DNA from: Corynespora cassiicola
Lineage: Eukaryota > Ascomycota > Dothideomycetes > Pleosporales > Corynesporascaceae
NCBI GenBank assembly: GCA_022059125.1
Contig: JAEUWY010000019.1
Span: 678,501-742,500 of the forward strand
DNA: 64,000 nt
Direction of reading: 5' to 3'
This document shows positions 10,851-22,640 of this stretch, piece after piece; within the stretch, counting starts at the first letter, position 1, and each line of letters starts with the position of its first letter. A program made the position numbers and the translations under genes. The notes below the pieces were generated by a model that saw nothing but the letters and a program-made list of their open reading frames with translations, was not told the DNA's origin and ran no database searches.

Positions 10851-13002
10851 TTATTATTTTATATTTAATTTTTAGTTAATATTTATATTATATTAAAATT
10901 ACTAATATATAGCTGGCGACAGTAATATAATATTCTAAATTTAAACTATTACTTTTATAGCTTAAAAAGTTTATAAGCTTTAAATAATTAAAAAATATAT
11001 AAATTTTATAAAACGCGCTAATTAAAGTATATAAATTAATATTTAAACTAATAAATAAATAGTATTTTGCTATAGATATCTAACATACTAACTATCTAAA
11101 AATATAAATAGTACTCTGCTTATAACTAATAATAAAATATACTATTTATATTATTAATATATTAGCTTATAAAATATACAGATACTCTATTTCTCTTTAT
11201 TAAAATAGTTTAGTATACTGCTCTAGCTTTTATATTAAAAAAATATTAAATATATTAGTAACTTAAATAGAAAAAAAAAACGCTCTACTTAAGACGGCTA
11301 ATATACTAATTTAATTAAAATATAAAATATACTACTTAAAATATTAGCTACTACTAGTACTTTTAAAACGTAATTTTAAGTACTCTATTTTAGTATTTAA
11401 AAACATAAAATATACTATTTAAAAAAACTAAAGTTACTAAGTATACTATTTAGAATTTATTTTAAAAATATATAGTTAAGTATTTTATTAGATTATTTTT
11501 TAAAATATATAAAGTGCGCTATTTTAGACTAATTAAAAATTTTATAATAAAGTTTTATTAGTAATAGTTTAGCGTAAAGCTCTGCAGCGTAGTTAAAAGT
11601 TAAACTAACTAAAAAAATATATATATATAAAAAAAAATTAAATTTTTTTTAAAAAATATAATAAATAGAATAAAATATATACTAATACAGTTATTTAGTA
11701 CTAATAAATATATTAAATATACAAACTGTAACTACTGTTTAAAAATAACTAATTTATATTTAAATATTTTTATAAAAAAATTTATTTAATTAAAAACTTT
11801 ACTTTCGAACTAACTAATCTACTTACTTTAACTAACTATTTACTTAACATTATATTTTTTAAACTTAAGTTTAAAGTATATCTATAAAGTACTTCTATTT
11901 AATTTACTAATCTACTAAATTTTATTAATAACTTTAATAATAAATTTATTATAAATACTAATAGTAAAGTAGAAGTAGCTGAATTTTACGTGCCTAATAT
12001 TTTATACTAATATTAAAATACTGCTTTAAAAAATATAGCTATATATATATATATATTTTAATAGTTATAAAAATAAAAATAGAAAATTTTATTAGTTAAA
12101 AATAAATTATTTATAACTTTAAAGCTTTTAAAATAATTTTTTTTTAAAATTAAACTAGTAACTATATTTAAAGTAATTTTAGTGTTTTGTTAAATATTAA
12201 CACTTTTAAAATTAAATAGTATTATTACAATAAATTAGTAAACCTGTTGCTTGCTTTTAATACTAAAAAAATAACTACTACTATAAATTTTTTTAAAAAA
12301 GTTACTAGTAAATAATATAAATATATATTAGTTTATATAGCTATTATAATAAACGCTATAAAATAAGCGCTATAAATTTTTTAAATTAGTTTTAATAAAA
12401 AAGTTTAAGTTTAAAATAAAATTTTAAAAAAAGCTAAAAACTTTTAGTAAAAGTATTAAGTTTTTTTAATATATATTAGTAAATAATTAGTAAATAAATT
12501 TTTTATTTTTTAAGTTTATATTTGCAGAGATATAGACTTTAACTATAAATTTAAAAGTTTTTATTAAAAAAATATTTCTGGTACTAATATATTTAGCACT
12601 TCTAACTTTAAGCACTATAAAATATTTAATTTACTAGCTTTTAATAATTTTAGTAAATTTAAAATTATAAATTAAATTATAAAAATATAAAATAAATTTG
12701 CTAATAATATATATATATTTAATACTAGTAAACAGAGCGCTACTAACAAGCTCTAAAAAAACTATACATATTTTTATATTTTTAGTATAGTATAAAAATA
12801 CCTTTACGTATAGCTTTTTAAATAATAAAAAATAAATAAATTATATAATAATTAAAAAGTTTTAGCAGAAGTCTGTTATAAATATAAAAATAAAAATATT
12901 TAATATAAAATTAAAGCTAGATTTTAAAGCCTGTGTTTAGAAATCTCTAGTAATTAAATAAAATTTATTTTAAAATTTAAATAACTAATTTTTAAATTTA
13001 AA
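10851..13002. other. unassigned AT-rich region, possibly rDNA spacer
   Basis: About 2.15 kb between the promoter-like block and M3. From 11050 to 11520 a motif like AAAATATACTATTTA recurs imperfectly at least six times, suggesting an eroded tandem repeat. A TA-rich tract lies near 12036-12056. No rRNA segment, coding frame or known element was recognised. Flanking spacer-like blocks suggest, but do not prove, that it is part of an rDNA intergenic spacer variant. Confidence 0.35.
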
Positions 13003-13004
13003 TA

Positions 13005-14040
13005 CAGTGAAGTGACACGAAAAAAACTCCCTCTAAAAAATAGCAATTTTTAAACATTGATAACTTTTTAACTAGACTAGCTATTAAAATAAGAAAAAAT
13101 TAATTTAATAGATATTTATTGAGTTTTAAGATAAAAATTAAAATTTTAGAATTTATATTAAGGTTTTAAGGTTAGAATTAGGCTTAAAGTAAGGGTAAAA
13201 AGAAATTTAAAAAGATTAAACTATATAAATAAATTAATAATTAATTAAATTATTAATATTTTGTATAATATCCGTTGGCTTTAATAACTGCCTCCCAACG
13301 CCTAGGTAAAAATAATATATAATTATTTATTATTTTTTGTAGAATTAAATTCTATTCTTTATTTATAGCGTTTATAAATAAAGTATTTTCTTTTTTATTA
13401 TTTTTTTTGCCTAATAAATTAGAATTTAATTTTTTTGAATTGTTTTTTAGTATAGTCTAGACGTTTTCTATAGGTGCTAAATCTGGGCTATAAGCTAAAT
13501 GTTTAAATAATTTAATTTTATTTTTTTAAACTAGTTTAAAACTAGTTTAGCTGTATGAATTTTTGAATTATCTTGTTAAAATTTCCAGTTTATAAAGTAA
13601 TTAGTATTTATATTAATTTTATAATTTAATATATATACTAATTTAACTAGCTTATTATTATATAATAATACTTATATAATCGAAACTTTATTTTTTAAAC
13701 TTTAATTTTTGTACTTTAAATATAAAAATATAGCTCTAGTTTTTTTGCTTACGTAATATAAATTAGATCTAATATAGCTAGCGTGAAGAAAAAGTTAAAA
13801 TAATTTTATTAATAAAAAATAATTAAGTACTTAATATTATATTTTTTTTTACTTTTACTTTAAGGTTAATTCTAATTTTAAAACCTTAATATAAATTCTA
13901 AACTTTTAATTTTTATCTTAAAACTTAATAAATATCTATTAAATTTTTTTTTTTATTTTAATAGCTAGTCTAGTTAAAAAGTTATTAATGTTTAAAAATT
14001 GCTATTTTTTAGAGAGAGTTTTTTTCGTGTCACCCTACTG
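13005..14040 (-). mobile_element. internally deleted Tc1-like element M3 (1036 bp)
   Basis: Both ends are present (left CAGTGAAGTGACACGAAAAA; right ...GTGTCACCCTACTG) and flanked by TA at 13003-13004 and 14041-14042. Terminal inverted repeats are about 190 bp. On the minus strand it keeps the 5' leader and the last transposase exon. Exon 1, intron 1, exon 2 and part of intron 2 are gone, with the join near 13620-13640. It is a deletion derivative that would have needed transposase from elsewhere. Confidence 0.85.
13245..13600 (-). pseudogene. M3 transposase last exon, decayed
   Basis: Minus-strand reading corresponds to exon 3 of the M5 transposase, from the WKF..DN catalytic block (near 13590) to the C-terminal RRWEAVIKA-like end (near 13285). 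The glutamate block is still visible as PIEN near 13470. The first catalytic aspartate and the DNA-binding domain are absent because of the internal deletion. Confidence 0.75.
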
Positions 14041-14064
14041 TAGTTATAGAATTAAAATTTAAAA

Positions 14065-14323
14065 AAATTTAGTATACTAAGTAAGTTTAAGCGTGCTAAG
14101 TAAGTTTAAATATACTAAATAAATTAAGCGTACTAAATAAGTTAGGCGTACTAAATAAATTTAAATATACTAAATAAATTTAGATATATTAAATAAGTTT
14201 AAGCGTGCTAAGTAAGTTTAAACATACTAAATAAGTTAGGCGTACTAAGTAGGTTAAAAAAAATATCTATTTTAAAAACGTGCTAAGTAAATTAAATATA
14301 TTAAATAAGTTTAGTATACTAAA
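14065..14323. repeat. 18-bp minisatellite, rDNA-spacer type, copy 0
   Basis: Roughly a dozen imperfect copies of an 18-bp unit like GCGTGCTAAGTAAGTTTA, interrupted by the same AAATATCTATTTTAAAA insert found in the rDNA spacers at 39936-40225 and 63536-63715, in the same orientation. It ends where element X was inserted at 14324. Confidence 0.8.
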
Positions 14324-14723
14324 TGTAACGAACCTCGTTCGCACAAAGTCCGAATATATTTATATAAAAATACAGAGCGACTTGTTTTCGATACGGCTTA
14401 AATACTACTTAAAATAAAAGTTTACAGAACTAAAGAATAATTATAAATTAAAACTTATAAGTTTTATATAAAAGAATATTTCTAGACTATAGAACTATTT
14501 AGAACTATTGCAACTTTTTATAGTTTTTTCCCAGCGCCTATTCTAAGTCTAGTTTAGTTTTTTTTTTAGTTATTATAGAAGAGTACAAAAAAATAAAGAA
14601 TCAGAGCTAAGCTAAAGCTATATTAGAAGTTAGAGGCTAGAAATTAGATGTAAAATTCTAAATCACGTGCGTAATATTTAGAAGTAAATATATTCAGACT
14701 TTATGCGAATAAAGTTTATTATA
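14324..14723. mobile_element. foldback/MITE-like element X, 400 bp
   Basis: Ends are inverted repeats of about 39 bp: left starts TGTAACGAACCTCGTTCGCA, right is its decayed reverse complement ending TTTATTATA at 14723. No coding capacity. Related copies lie at 9090-9485 and, truncated, at 25495-25854. No clear target duplication was found, so class is uncertain; a solo LTR ending in TAACA/TGTAACG was considered. Confidence 0.55.
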
Positions 14724-15231
14724 TTACTTTCTCTCTAGTAAACAGATTATTCTGATTTAATATAATTTATAGCCTATTTAGAAAAAAATATAAATAGTTT
14801 TCGTTAGAAGCGGAGTACTTTATTTTATTATTTACTTTTACTTTTAGTATTTTATAGAAAAAAGTATTACGCGTTTACGCAACTAGTAAAATACTTTTAT
14901 AAAACTACTATCTAATAGTTATAAATTTAGTTTTTTAAATTTTTTTTTTTTTTATTTTTTTAATTATTATATTCTGTAAGTAGTCTGTTCTAAATCTAGT
15001 ACTTCTACTAATTTTTTTTAAAGTTTTTTACTATTAAATTAGCTCTTTAATTTACTTTATAATATCTATTTTAGTTCTACTTAGTACTTTATTAGTAGTT
15101 TACTATAAGATATACTTACGCGTCTGTCGCATATTAGCAAAAAAATATATAATTAACTTTAAATTTAAGTTAACTTTAAGTAAAAAGTATAAGTACTGTA
15201 CTGCTTAAAAAAGTTTATATAAATTAGTATA
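14724..15231. other. unassigned spacer in left arm
   Basis: About 500 bp between element X and the Fot1-like element, mirrored exactly at 24987-25494. AT-rich with poly-T tracts. No coding frame recognised. It may be the outer part of the same sequence that continues at 17085, split by the Fot1-like insertion at TA. Confidence 0.45.
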
Positions 15232-17084
15232 ATATAAAGAACAAGCGAGCGGGTTAGACAAGCGAGCGGGTTAGCCCCCCTAACTGCCCCAACGCGCACC
15301 ACCTCCACCTATTATACTACTACAAAATAATCCTTAATTAGTCTCTAGCGAAGCCCTTATTATTCTTACTCTTTTAGCTATTTAAAATAATTTAATTAAG
15401 AGCGTGCGACGCGCTGCTAATACTTATAAAATCTTATTTAGTACTCTTTAGGCTCAACGTGTTAGACGACCTACGCAATATAATTACCAGCCTAACTTAA
15501 AGCAGCTAACTAAGCTTAAAAAAAAAGTAATTATTATTTATATTTTTAAGCTAGACTCGCGAGAATTCGCACTTACACTAAATACTGTATAAAATATAGC
15601 TAATTAGTTACTTACTGTGCGAGAGGCGAGCCGCGTTAGTATTAAATAGCCTAATAACTTTATTAAGCGTTAGCTAGAGCTCTAAGTTTAATTAACCCGC
15701 TAGCAGAATCGCTAGCGGGTTCTGTATAAAAATTCTAAAGTTATTAGTTTTTAGTTTAAGTTGCTACATCGTATAAAGAAAAAGTACAGTATTATTAATA
15801 AAGACACGTACAACTTTAATAAGACAGGCTTTATAATAAGCGTGATATCGGCTTAATTAGTAGTTACAGCATTAGAGAGACAGAATTAATTTAAAGGCAC
15901 TTAGCTAGGCAATCAGAAGTAGACTACAGTAATTCAGAGAATTAACGCGTGCGGCTAGATAATCCCTTTTTTTATTATCTTCGCGGGTAAGTACTACTTC
16001 TATACGTAGTACGAGAGCGACGATATTCTATTCAGCTAATATATATTACTTAGCGAAACAGGCTGGACGACAAATAAGCTAGAAGTATATTAGTTAGAGC
16101 ATTTTAACACCTATACGCAGAGCTGTATAGTAGAGACGTACTAACTGCTTATTATTAACAGCTATAAGAGCTATAACTTTCTAGCCTTCCAGAACCTCTG
16201 CAAAAAGAGCAAGATTGTTACTTTTTATATACTTCCGTATTCGTTACACCTTCTCTAGCTACTTAATATAAAGTGCTTCTCGCCCTTAAAGCGGGCGTAT
16301 AGTAATAAAATCTCTAGCTTAGCACGCGATTATATTAACTATATTAATAAAATTACCTTCCTGCCGGTTTTTAGAAAGGCCTTTTAATAATTATTTACTA
16401 AGAGAAACATACGCGCGAGCTTCCGAAAAATAAAAGTAGTTCTATATAATTTACAGGCCGTGCTGTTAAAGCTTAACGTAAAGCTACATACGTCTACGCT
16501 AGCTATTTCTAAAACTATTTTATAGAAGGCTAGAACACTAAGTAATACGTACGAGCTAGAGACTTAGTTAATATTAATTCGCAACAGAATCAGAAAACAT
16601 AAAAGCTTATTACTAGCTTTAATTATTAAAGCTCTTACTTAGTTTAACAAAGGTGCTGTAATACTAACTTATAAAGTTGTATTATTTTATACGCGGGTTA
16701 AAAATTTTAAAAAAACTAATAAAGCCGCTACGCAGCGTATAAAGCGAAAAAAAAAACAGATTTAGCGTAAAGGGACCTTAACAAAAGCTGAGAGAGCTGA
16801 AATTATCGCTTAAAAGAATATTAAGAAGTAATTAAATAAGAAGAGGCGTAAGAAGGTGGCTCGCTTTAGTAGTAGCTGGTAGTTAAAAGCGCGCTGCACG
16901 CGATGCAGAGAGTAAGAACATAACTCTTATACGTGTAAAACAATATTATAAACACTATAGTTACTTTCTGTATTAATTTATTATTATATTTTTCTAAAGT
17001 AGTTAAGTAGATAGTAGTGCGCGTTAGAGCAGTTAGAGAAACTAACCTGCTCGCTTGTCTGACCCGCTCGCTTATCCTTTACGT
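15232..17084 (+). mobile_element. Fot1/pogo-like DNA transposon F1 (1853 bp)
   Basis: Flanked by TA. Terminal inverted repeats of about 60 bp contain a duplicated motif AAGCGAGCGGGTTAG, with the right end reading CTCGCTTATCCTTTACGT. The length is typical of Fot1-type elements. It is one of the least decayed, most GC-rich parts of the window, encodes a pogo-type transposase on the plus strand, and has a mirror copy F2 at 23134-24986. Confidence 0.9.
15325..16951 (+). pseudogene. Fot1/pogo-type transposase of F1, decayed
   Basis: Transposase of the pogo/Fot1 group. In order: N-terminal helix-turn-helix region with SVRRAANTY (near 15390); the group hallmark KLDSREF near 15550 (LDSRGF in the family); the first catalytic block as NKTGF near 15823, where DETGF is expected and the mirror copy keeps NETGF; WTTNKLE near 16070; the second catalytic block as LLIINSYKS near 16150, with Asp lost; and the FSPLKRAYS block near 16280. 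The C-terminus carries a C-x2-C-x4-H-x4-C knuckle at 16895-16936 (CTRCRE..EHNSYTC) before TAA at 16949. The start is approximate because no ATG survives. Loss of catalytic Asp residues by G-to-A makes it inactive. Confidence 0.85.
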
Positions 17085-19050
17085 TATATCTAATTTAGTA
17101 CGTATTTAAAATAGTTAGCTAATACTTTATTCTAGATTTTAGAATACTGTGCTGCTAAGTACAAGATATTAGTATAAACTATAAATAACTAAAAAAAAAA
17201 TCTAAATAACTCTATTTTAACTACTATAGTAAAAATTACAGCTAAAACTGTTTTAGTTATAGCTTAAATAACTAAAATAAAGTTAGAACGTATACAAATA
17301 GAAAAAGTATTACTAGCTATCTATACAACTCTAAAAACAATCTACTAAAGTATAAAAAAAATAAATTAAAAGCTAGCTAATTTAAAAATAGTTTTTTTAC
17401 GCAGCCTAGTTCGCGTAAATAAAAAAAAAACAGCTAAATTTACTAAGTTTTTTTTAGTAAAATAGTTTTAGCAGATAGGCAGATTAAGTAGAATATTACT
17501 AAAGCTTAAAAATAAGTTTAAGTTAAAAAAATCTAATAGTAATAGCAATTTAATTTTTAATAAAAATAAAAAAAACTAGTAGTTAGTTCTGGAGAGTTTC
17601 AGAGTTAAACCTAAAATAAGTTTTAAATAAAAAATTTAATAACTATTCTACTCTACTCTATTATTTTACAGATAATTTATATTTTTTATTTTCTATTTTT
17701 ATGTTTAAAGCTATTAGTTCAGAAACTAAAAAGATTCTAGCTTATTAGAGTACTTATTATAAAAAGCTTTTAACTTATATAAAGCTTTTATAAAGTTAGA
17801 TATATTATACTACACAGAATCTAAACTGTATCTAATCTAGCTTACTCTGTACTTTAGTAATAAATATATAAATTTACTAGCAAAAATATTCTTAACTTTT
17901 TATTTTTCTACTTTATTAATTAGTACTTTAGTAAATTTTAGAGCTTTTTATTTTAAAAGTAAATTATTTAAATTTTTATAGAGAATATCTAGTGCGAATG
18001 TATTATAAATTTTTAATTTAGAAAATAGTTTAAGACAGTATAAATAACCTACTTTTTTTAATACTTTAAAAAAATCTGTCTACTGTTTAGATAGCTTTTA
18101 GCTTAGTTTTATAAATATTAAATTTTTCGTACTAAAATATACTTAATTTTTAATAGTTTAGTTTACTTAGCAACAGTAGAGGTTAACTTAAACTTATATT
18201 TATTTCTAAGCTTTTTTAAAAAATTTTTTTATAAACTTCTATACTTTATATATTTATAAAGTAAGTACTAGAGCGTTTTAGTAATTTAGTTTTTTCTAAA
18301 ATTTAGAAAGTTTAGATTTTTTCTAATACTAATTTTAACAGAGTTTAGAACCGAACAAAACTTAATACAGAGTTATTTTTAAGTTTATATATAGAAAAGT
18401 AAGTTAAGCGCGATCTATTAATAGCAGAAATTTACTTTAGTTATTCTAATAGTAGCTTATAAATAGTTTTAGTCTCTAATTAATATATTAGTTTATAATT
18501 TTAGTTTAGCTATTAGTTTTTTTATAGTAGGCGGTAGACAGCTTAACTTTAACGCTAATAATATAATAAAATTTAAACTAGAAACTAGAAATAAACTGTA
18601 GTTTTTAGTCTAATATAATCATTTCTAAAATATATCTAAATTAGTATATTTACTAAATAAATAGATAGGCTATACTACGTGCGTTAGTATTTTTATAATA
18701 TAAAATTAATACAGCTTACTTAGAGAGTTAATTAATAATTATTAAAATTTAATTATAGCTAGTTTTGTTATAGAAGAATTTTTTAAAATCTATACAGAGG
18801 TATTATATAAAACAGTTTAAAATAAAAAAAAAATAGATTTTTCTAGCGGAACAGATTTGTTTTAAATGTATTTATTAACAGATAAAATAGTTCTGTACAT
18901 ATTACTTACACAAGTTTTCTATACTTTTTTAGTAGTACTTCTAAGCTAATAGCTAGTAGGTTTTTATAGCGCTAGAGTGTGCTAAAAAAACTTAGTTATA
19001 AGCTTTTTGTATTTAGTATATAATAAGCGTAAAGTTTTAAAAAATATATA
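17085..19050. other. inner left-arm DNA, no known element
   Basis: About 2 kb between F1 and the axis, mirrored at 21168-23133. The only coding-like content seen is the minus-strand reading listed separately at 17578-18433. No terminal repeats of a known transposon class were identified. Confidence 0.5.
17578..18433 (-). pseudogene. unrecognised decayed ORF in left arm (mirror of 21785-22640)
   Basis: Mirror image of the plus-strand ORF in the right arm; see that entry for the reading. It runs away from the palindrome axis toward F1. Confidence 0.35.
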
Positions 19051-21167
19051 CAGAGAGGTGACATTAAAAAAGCGTAATAGAAAAAATCGTACTTTTTAAA
19101 CTTATATAACTTTTTCTATAAACTAGCTATTTAAAAAAAAAAAAATTAGTTTTAGAGATGTTTACTAGCGCTATATATAAAAAATAAAAAATAAATTACT
19201 TATAAAATATTTTTAGCTTTTAAAAAAGCTCTAAAATTATACTAAAAAAAAATATAAATTTTAATACGCTGTAACTTTTTTTTTAGCGTATAATTTTTAG
19301 TTTTTTTTTTTTATATTAAAGCTATTTATAATATTTAATTATATAAAAAAAATTAGTATAAGTTTGTTCTCTAAAAAATTAGAAATTCAGAAAATTAAAA
19401 AAAATAAAAAAAATAAAATAAAGAAATCAATAATAAATTATTAATATTTAGTATAATATCCCTTAGCGTCTATAACTGCTTTATAACGCTTAGGTAAAGA
19501 TAATATACAATTATCTATTATTTCCTGTGGAATTAAATTCCACTCTTTAATTATAGCTCTTTTAAATAAATTAATACTTTTAATATTATTTCCTTTGCCT
19601 AATGAATTAGTTCTTTGTTTATTTAAGGCATTTTTTAATATAGCCCAGATATTTTTAATAGGAGCTAAATCTGGGCTATAAGGAGGATGTTGAAAAAGAT
19701 TAATTTGATTTCTTTTAAACCAATTTAAAACTGGTTTAGCTGTATGGATTTTTGAATTATCTTGTTAAAATTTCCAGTCTATAAACTAGTTAGTATTAAT
19801 TTTAATTTTAAAATTTAAAATTTTTATAAATATATTAATTAAATATATTTATTTTAATTTTAAAAATTAAAAAAAGGTATATAAACTAACCGGGTTTTAT
19901 TTGTTTTTTAATAATAGGTTTTAATACTTTTTGTATATAATCCGTATTATTAAAGTTATTTTTAGAATTAGGTGTTTTAATAAACACTAATTCTGATCTT
20001 CCTCCTATCCAAATAGCTCCCCATACTGATATAACAATATCTCGAGCTATAATTTAATTAGTATTAAATATTTTAAAAAAGTAATTAAATTAAAAAATTA
20101 AAATTAATTTTTAATTAAAATTAATTTTTTAAATTTTTTTTTTACTTACAATTTGATTTTATAGAAGCTAATTCAGCTCCTACCTTCTTATTTCTCTTTT
20201 TTCTTATATATTCCTGTCTAGAACCTAGACCTCTTTCTATTACTAACTCATCAGAAAATATAATTTTATTTAAATTTATATTTTCTATATTTTTTAAATT
20301 TTTTTTAGCATATTCTAGTCTTATTTTTACTTTTTTTTTATTTAAAAAAGGTTTTTTACTAGCAATATTTGTACTGTATTTTTCTTTTTTAAAAAATCTT
20401 TGTAAACTTCTTTTAGATATATTTAAATTATTTTCAAATAATATTCTTTTATTTGTTTTTTTAGGGCTTTTAATTAAATCCCTATTAATAATTCTTTTTT
20501 CTCTTTTTAATAGTTTAATTTTATTCTGATTTCTATCTCTTTTTAAACTATTAAAAAGTTTATTTTTTTATTAATACGTTGTATAGTATAATATATACTA
20601 TTAATAGGTTTATTTAAAATAAAAGATATATTTTTAATAGATGTATTAGCTTTTAATAAAAGATTAACTTTTTCTTCGTAGTCTGAAAATTGAGGTTCCA
20701 TCTCGTCTTTATTTAGAGAAAATAGAGATTCAGAATTTTTTTTCTAAAATATTTATTTATATACTAATTTAACTAGTTTATTATTATGTAATTAGTGCTT
20801 ATATAAGCAAAACTTTATTTTTTAAACTTTATTTTTTAAATATTAAATTAAATTTCTAGCTCCAGTTTTTTGCTTACGTAATATATACTAAGCTAAATTT
20901 AGTTAGCGTATAATAAAAAGTTTTAATAATTTTTTAAGTAAAAATTACAGCGTGTTTAAATTTATATTTTTTTTTAGTATAATTTTAGAGCTTTTTTAAA
21001 AGCTAAAAATATTTTATAAGTAATTTATTTTTTATTTTTTATATATAGCGCTAGTAAACATCTCTAAAACTAATTTTTTTTTTTTAAATAGCTAGTTTAT
21101 AGAAAAAGTTATATAAGTTTAAAAAGTACGATTTTTTCTATTACGCTTTTTTAATGTCACCTCTCTG
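19051..21167 (-). mobile_element. Tc1/mariner-like element M4, complete (2117 bp)
   Basis: Terminal repeats (CAGAGAGGTGACATTAAAAA and its inverse) of about 220 bp are flanked by TA at 19049-19050 and 21168-21169. It lies exactly between the two arms of the inverted repeat: without it and one TA, the arms would meet in the palindrome TTTAAAAAATATATATATTT. It is nearly identical to M5 and much less decayed than its surroundings, so it probably inserted late. Confidence 0.95.
19441..20701 (-). pseudogene. M4 transposase, Tc1-type DD34E, two introns, frame-broken
   Basis: Minus-strand start ATG at 20701-20699 (MEPQFSDYEEK), N-terminal helix-turn-helix region, then a frame break in the A-rich run near 20570. 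Intron 1 is 20150-20047 (GTAAGT...TAG, branch TACTAAT) and intron 2 is 19890-19779 (GTTAGT...TAG). Catalytic blocks are FSDE (near 20250), ..QDN (near 19757; the first Gln codon is now a stop) and PDLAPIKN/PIEN (near 19660). With 34 residues between the second Asp and the Glu position this is DD34E, the Tc1 signature. Stop TTA is at 19441-19443. Shares its frame break with M5. Confidence 0.85.
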
Positions 21168-21784
21168 TATATATTTTTTAAAACTTTACGCTTATTATAT
21201 ACTAAATACAAAAAGCTTATAACTAAGTTTTTTTAGCACACTCTAGCGCTATAAAAACCTACTAGCTATTAGCTTAGAAGTACTACTAAAAAAGTATAGA
21301 AAACTTGTGTAAGTAATATGTACAGAACTATTTTATCTGTTAATAAATACATTTAAAACAAATCTGTTCCGCTAGAAAAATCTATTTTTTTTTTATTTTA
21401 AACTGTTTTATATAATACCTCTGTATAGATTTTAAAAAATTCTTCTATAACAAAACTAGCTATAATTAAATTTTAATAATTATTAATTAACTCTCTAAGT
21501 AAGCTGTATTAATTTTATATTATAAAAATACTAACGCACGTAGTATAGCCTATCTATTTATTTAGTAAATATACTAATTTAGATATATTTTAGAAATGAT
21601 TATATTAGACTAAAAACTACAGTTTATTTCTAGTTTCTAGTTTAAATTTTATTATATTATTAGCGTTAAAGTTAAGCTGTCTACCGCCTACTATAAAAAA
21701 ACTAATAGCTAAACTAAAATTATAAACTAATATATTAATTAGAGACTAAAACTATTTATAAGCTACTATTAGAATAACTAAAGT

Positions 21785-22640
21785 AAATTTCTGCTATTAA
21801 TAGATCGCGCTTAACTTACTTTTCTATATATAAACTTAAAAATAACTCTGTATTAAGTTTTGTTCGGTTCTAAACTCTGTTAAAATTAGTATTAGAAAAA
21901 ATCTAAACTTTCTAAATTTTAGAAAAAACTAAATTACTAAAACGCTCTAGTACTTACTTTATAAATATATAAAGTATAGAAGTTTATAAAAAAATTTTTT
22001 AAAAAAGCTTAGAAATAAATATAAGTTTAAGTTAACCTCTACTGTTGCTAAGTAAACTAAACTATTAAAAATTAAGTATATTTTAGTACGAAAAATTTAA
22101 TATTTATAAAACTAAGCTAAAAGCTATCTAAACAGTAGACAGATTTTTTTAAAGTATTAAAAAAAGTAGGTTATTTATACTGTCTTAAACTATTTTCTAA
22201 ATTAAAAATTTATAATACATTCGCACTAGATATTCTCTATAAAAATTTAAATAATTTACTTTTAAAATAAAAAGCTCTAAAATTTACTAAAGTACTAATT
22301 AATAAAGTAGAAAAATAAAAAGTTAAGAATATTTTTGCTAGTAAATTTATATATTTATTACTAAAGTACAGAGTAAGCTAGATTAGATACAGTTTAGATT
22401 CTGTGTAGTATAATATATCTAACTTTATAAAAGCTTTATATAAGTTAAAAGCTTTTTATAATAAGTACTCTAATAAGCTAGAATCTTTTTAGTTTCTGAA
22501 CTAATAGCTTTAAACATAAAAATAGAAAATAAAAAATATAAATTATCTGTAAAATAATAGAGTAGAGTAGAATAGTTATTAAATTTTTTATTTAAAACTT
22601 ATTTTAGGTTTAACTCTGAAACTCTCCAGAACTAACTACT
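21785..22640 (+). pseudogene. unrecognised decayed ORF in right palindrome arm
   Basis: One frame stays protein-like for some 250-280 codons, with interruptions only by TAA/TAG as expected of mutated Gln codons. Recognisable pieces: IRKNLNFLNFRKN (near 21885), KLTSTVAK (near 22035), FFKVLKKVGYLYC (near 22150) and FASKFIYLLLKYRVS (near 22335). It is Lys/Leu/Asn-rich, partly from AT drift. The limits are approximate and the start is not identifiable. I do not recognise the family. It could be a captured gene, part of an unknown transposon, or a lost host multigene family. It faces away from the axis and has a mirror copy at 17578-18433. Confidence 0.4.

Larger units (their letters stand above)
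14364..19050 (+). repeat. left arm of 11.5-kb inverted repeat (4687 bp)
   Basis: Every landmark maps to the right arm with coordinates summing to 40218: arm ends 14364/25854, Fot1-like ends 15232/24986 and 17084/23134, inner ends 19050/21168. So there is no net length change over 4.7 kb. The inner 2 kb and the outer spacer look identical in the parts I compared, while the Fot1-like and X parts differ by C/T-type changes. Confidence 0.9.

Noticed and set aside
14324..14723. Element X as a solo LTR
   Set aside because: Its ends are long inverted repeats, unlike the short TG...CA of LTRs, and no 5-bp duplication flanks it; kept as unclassified.
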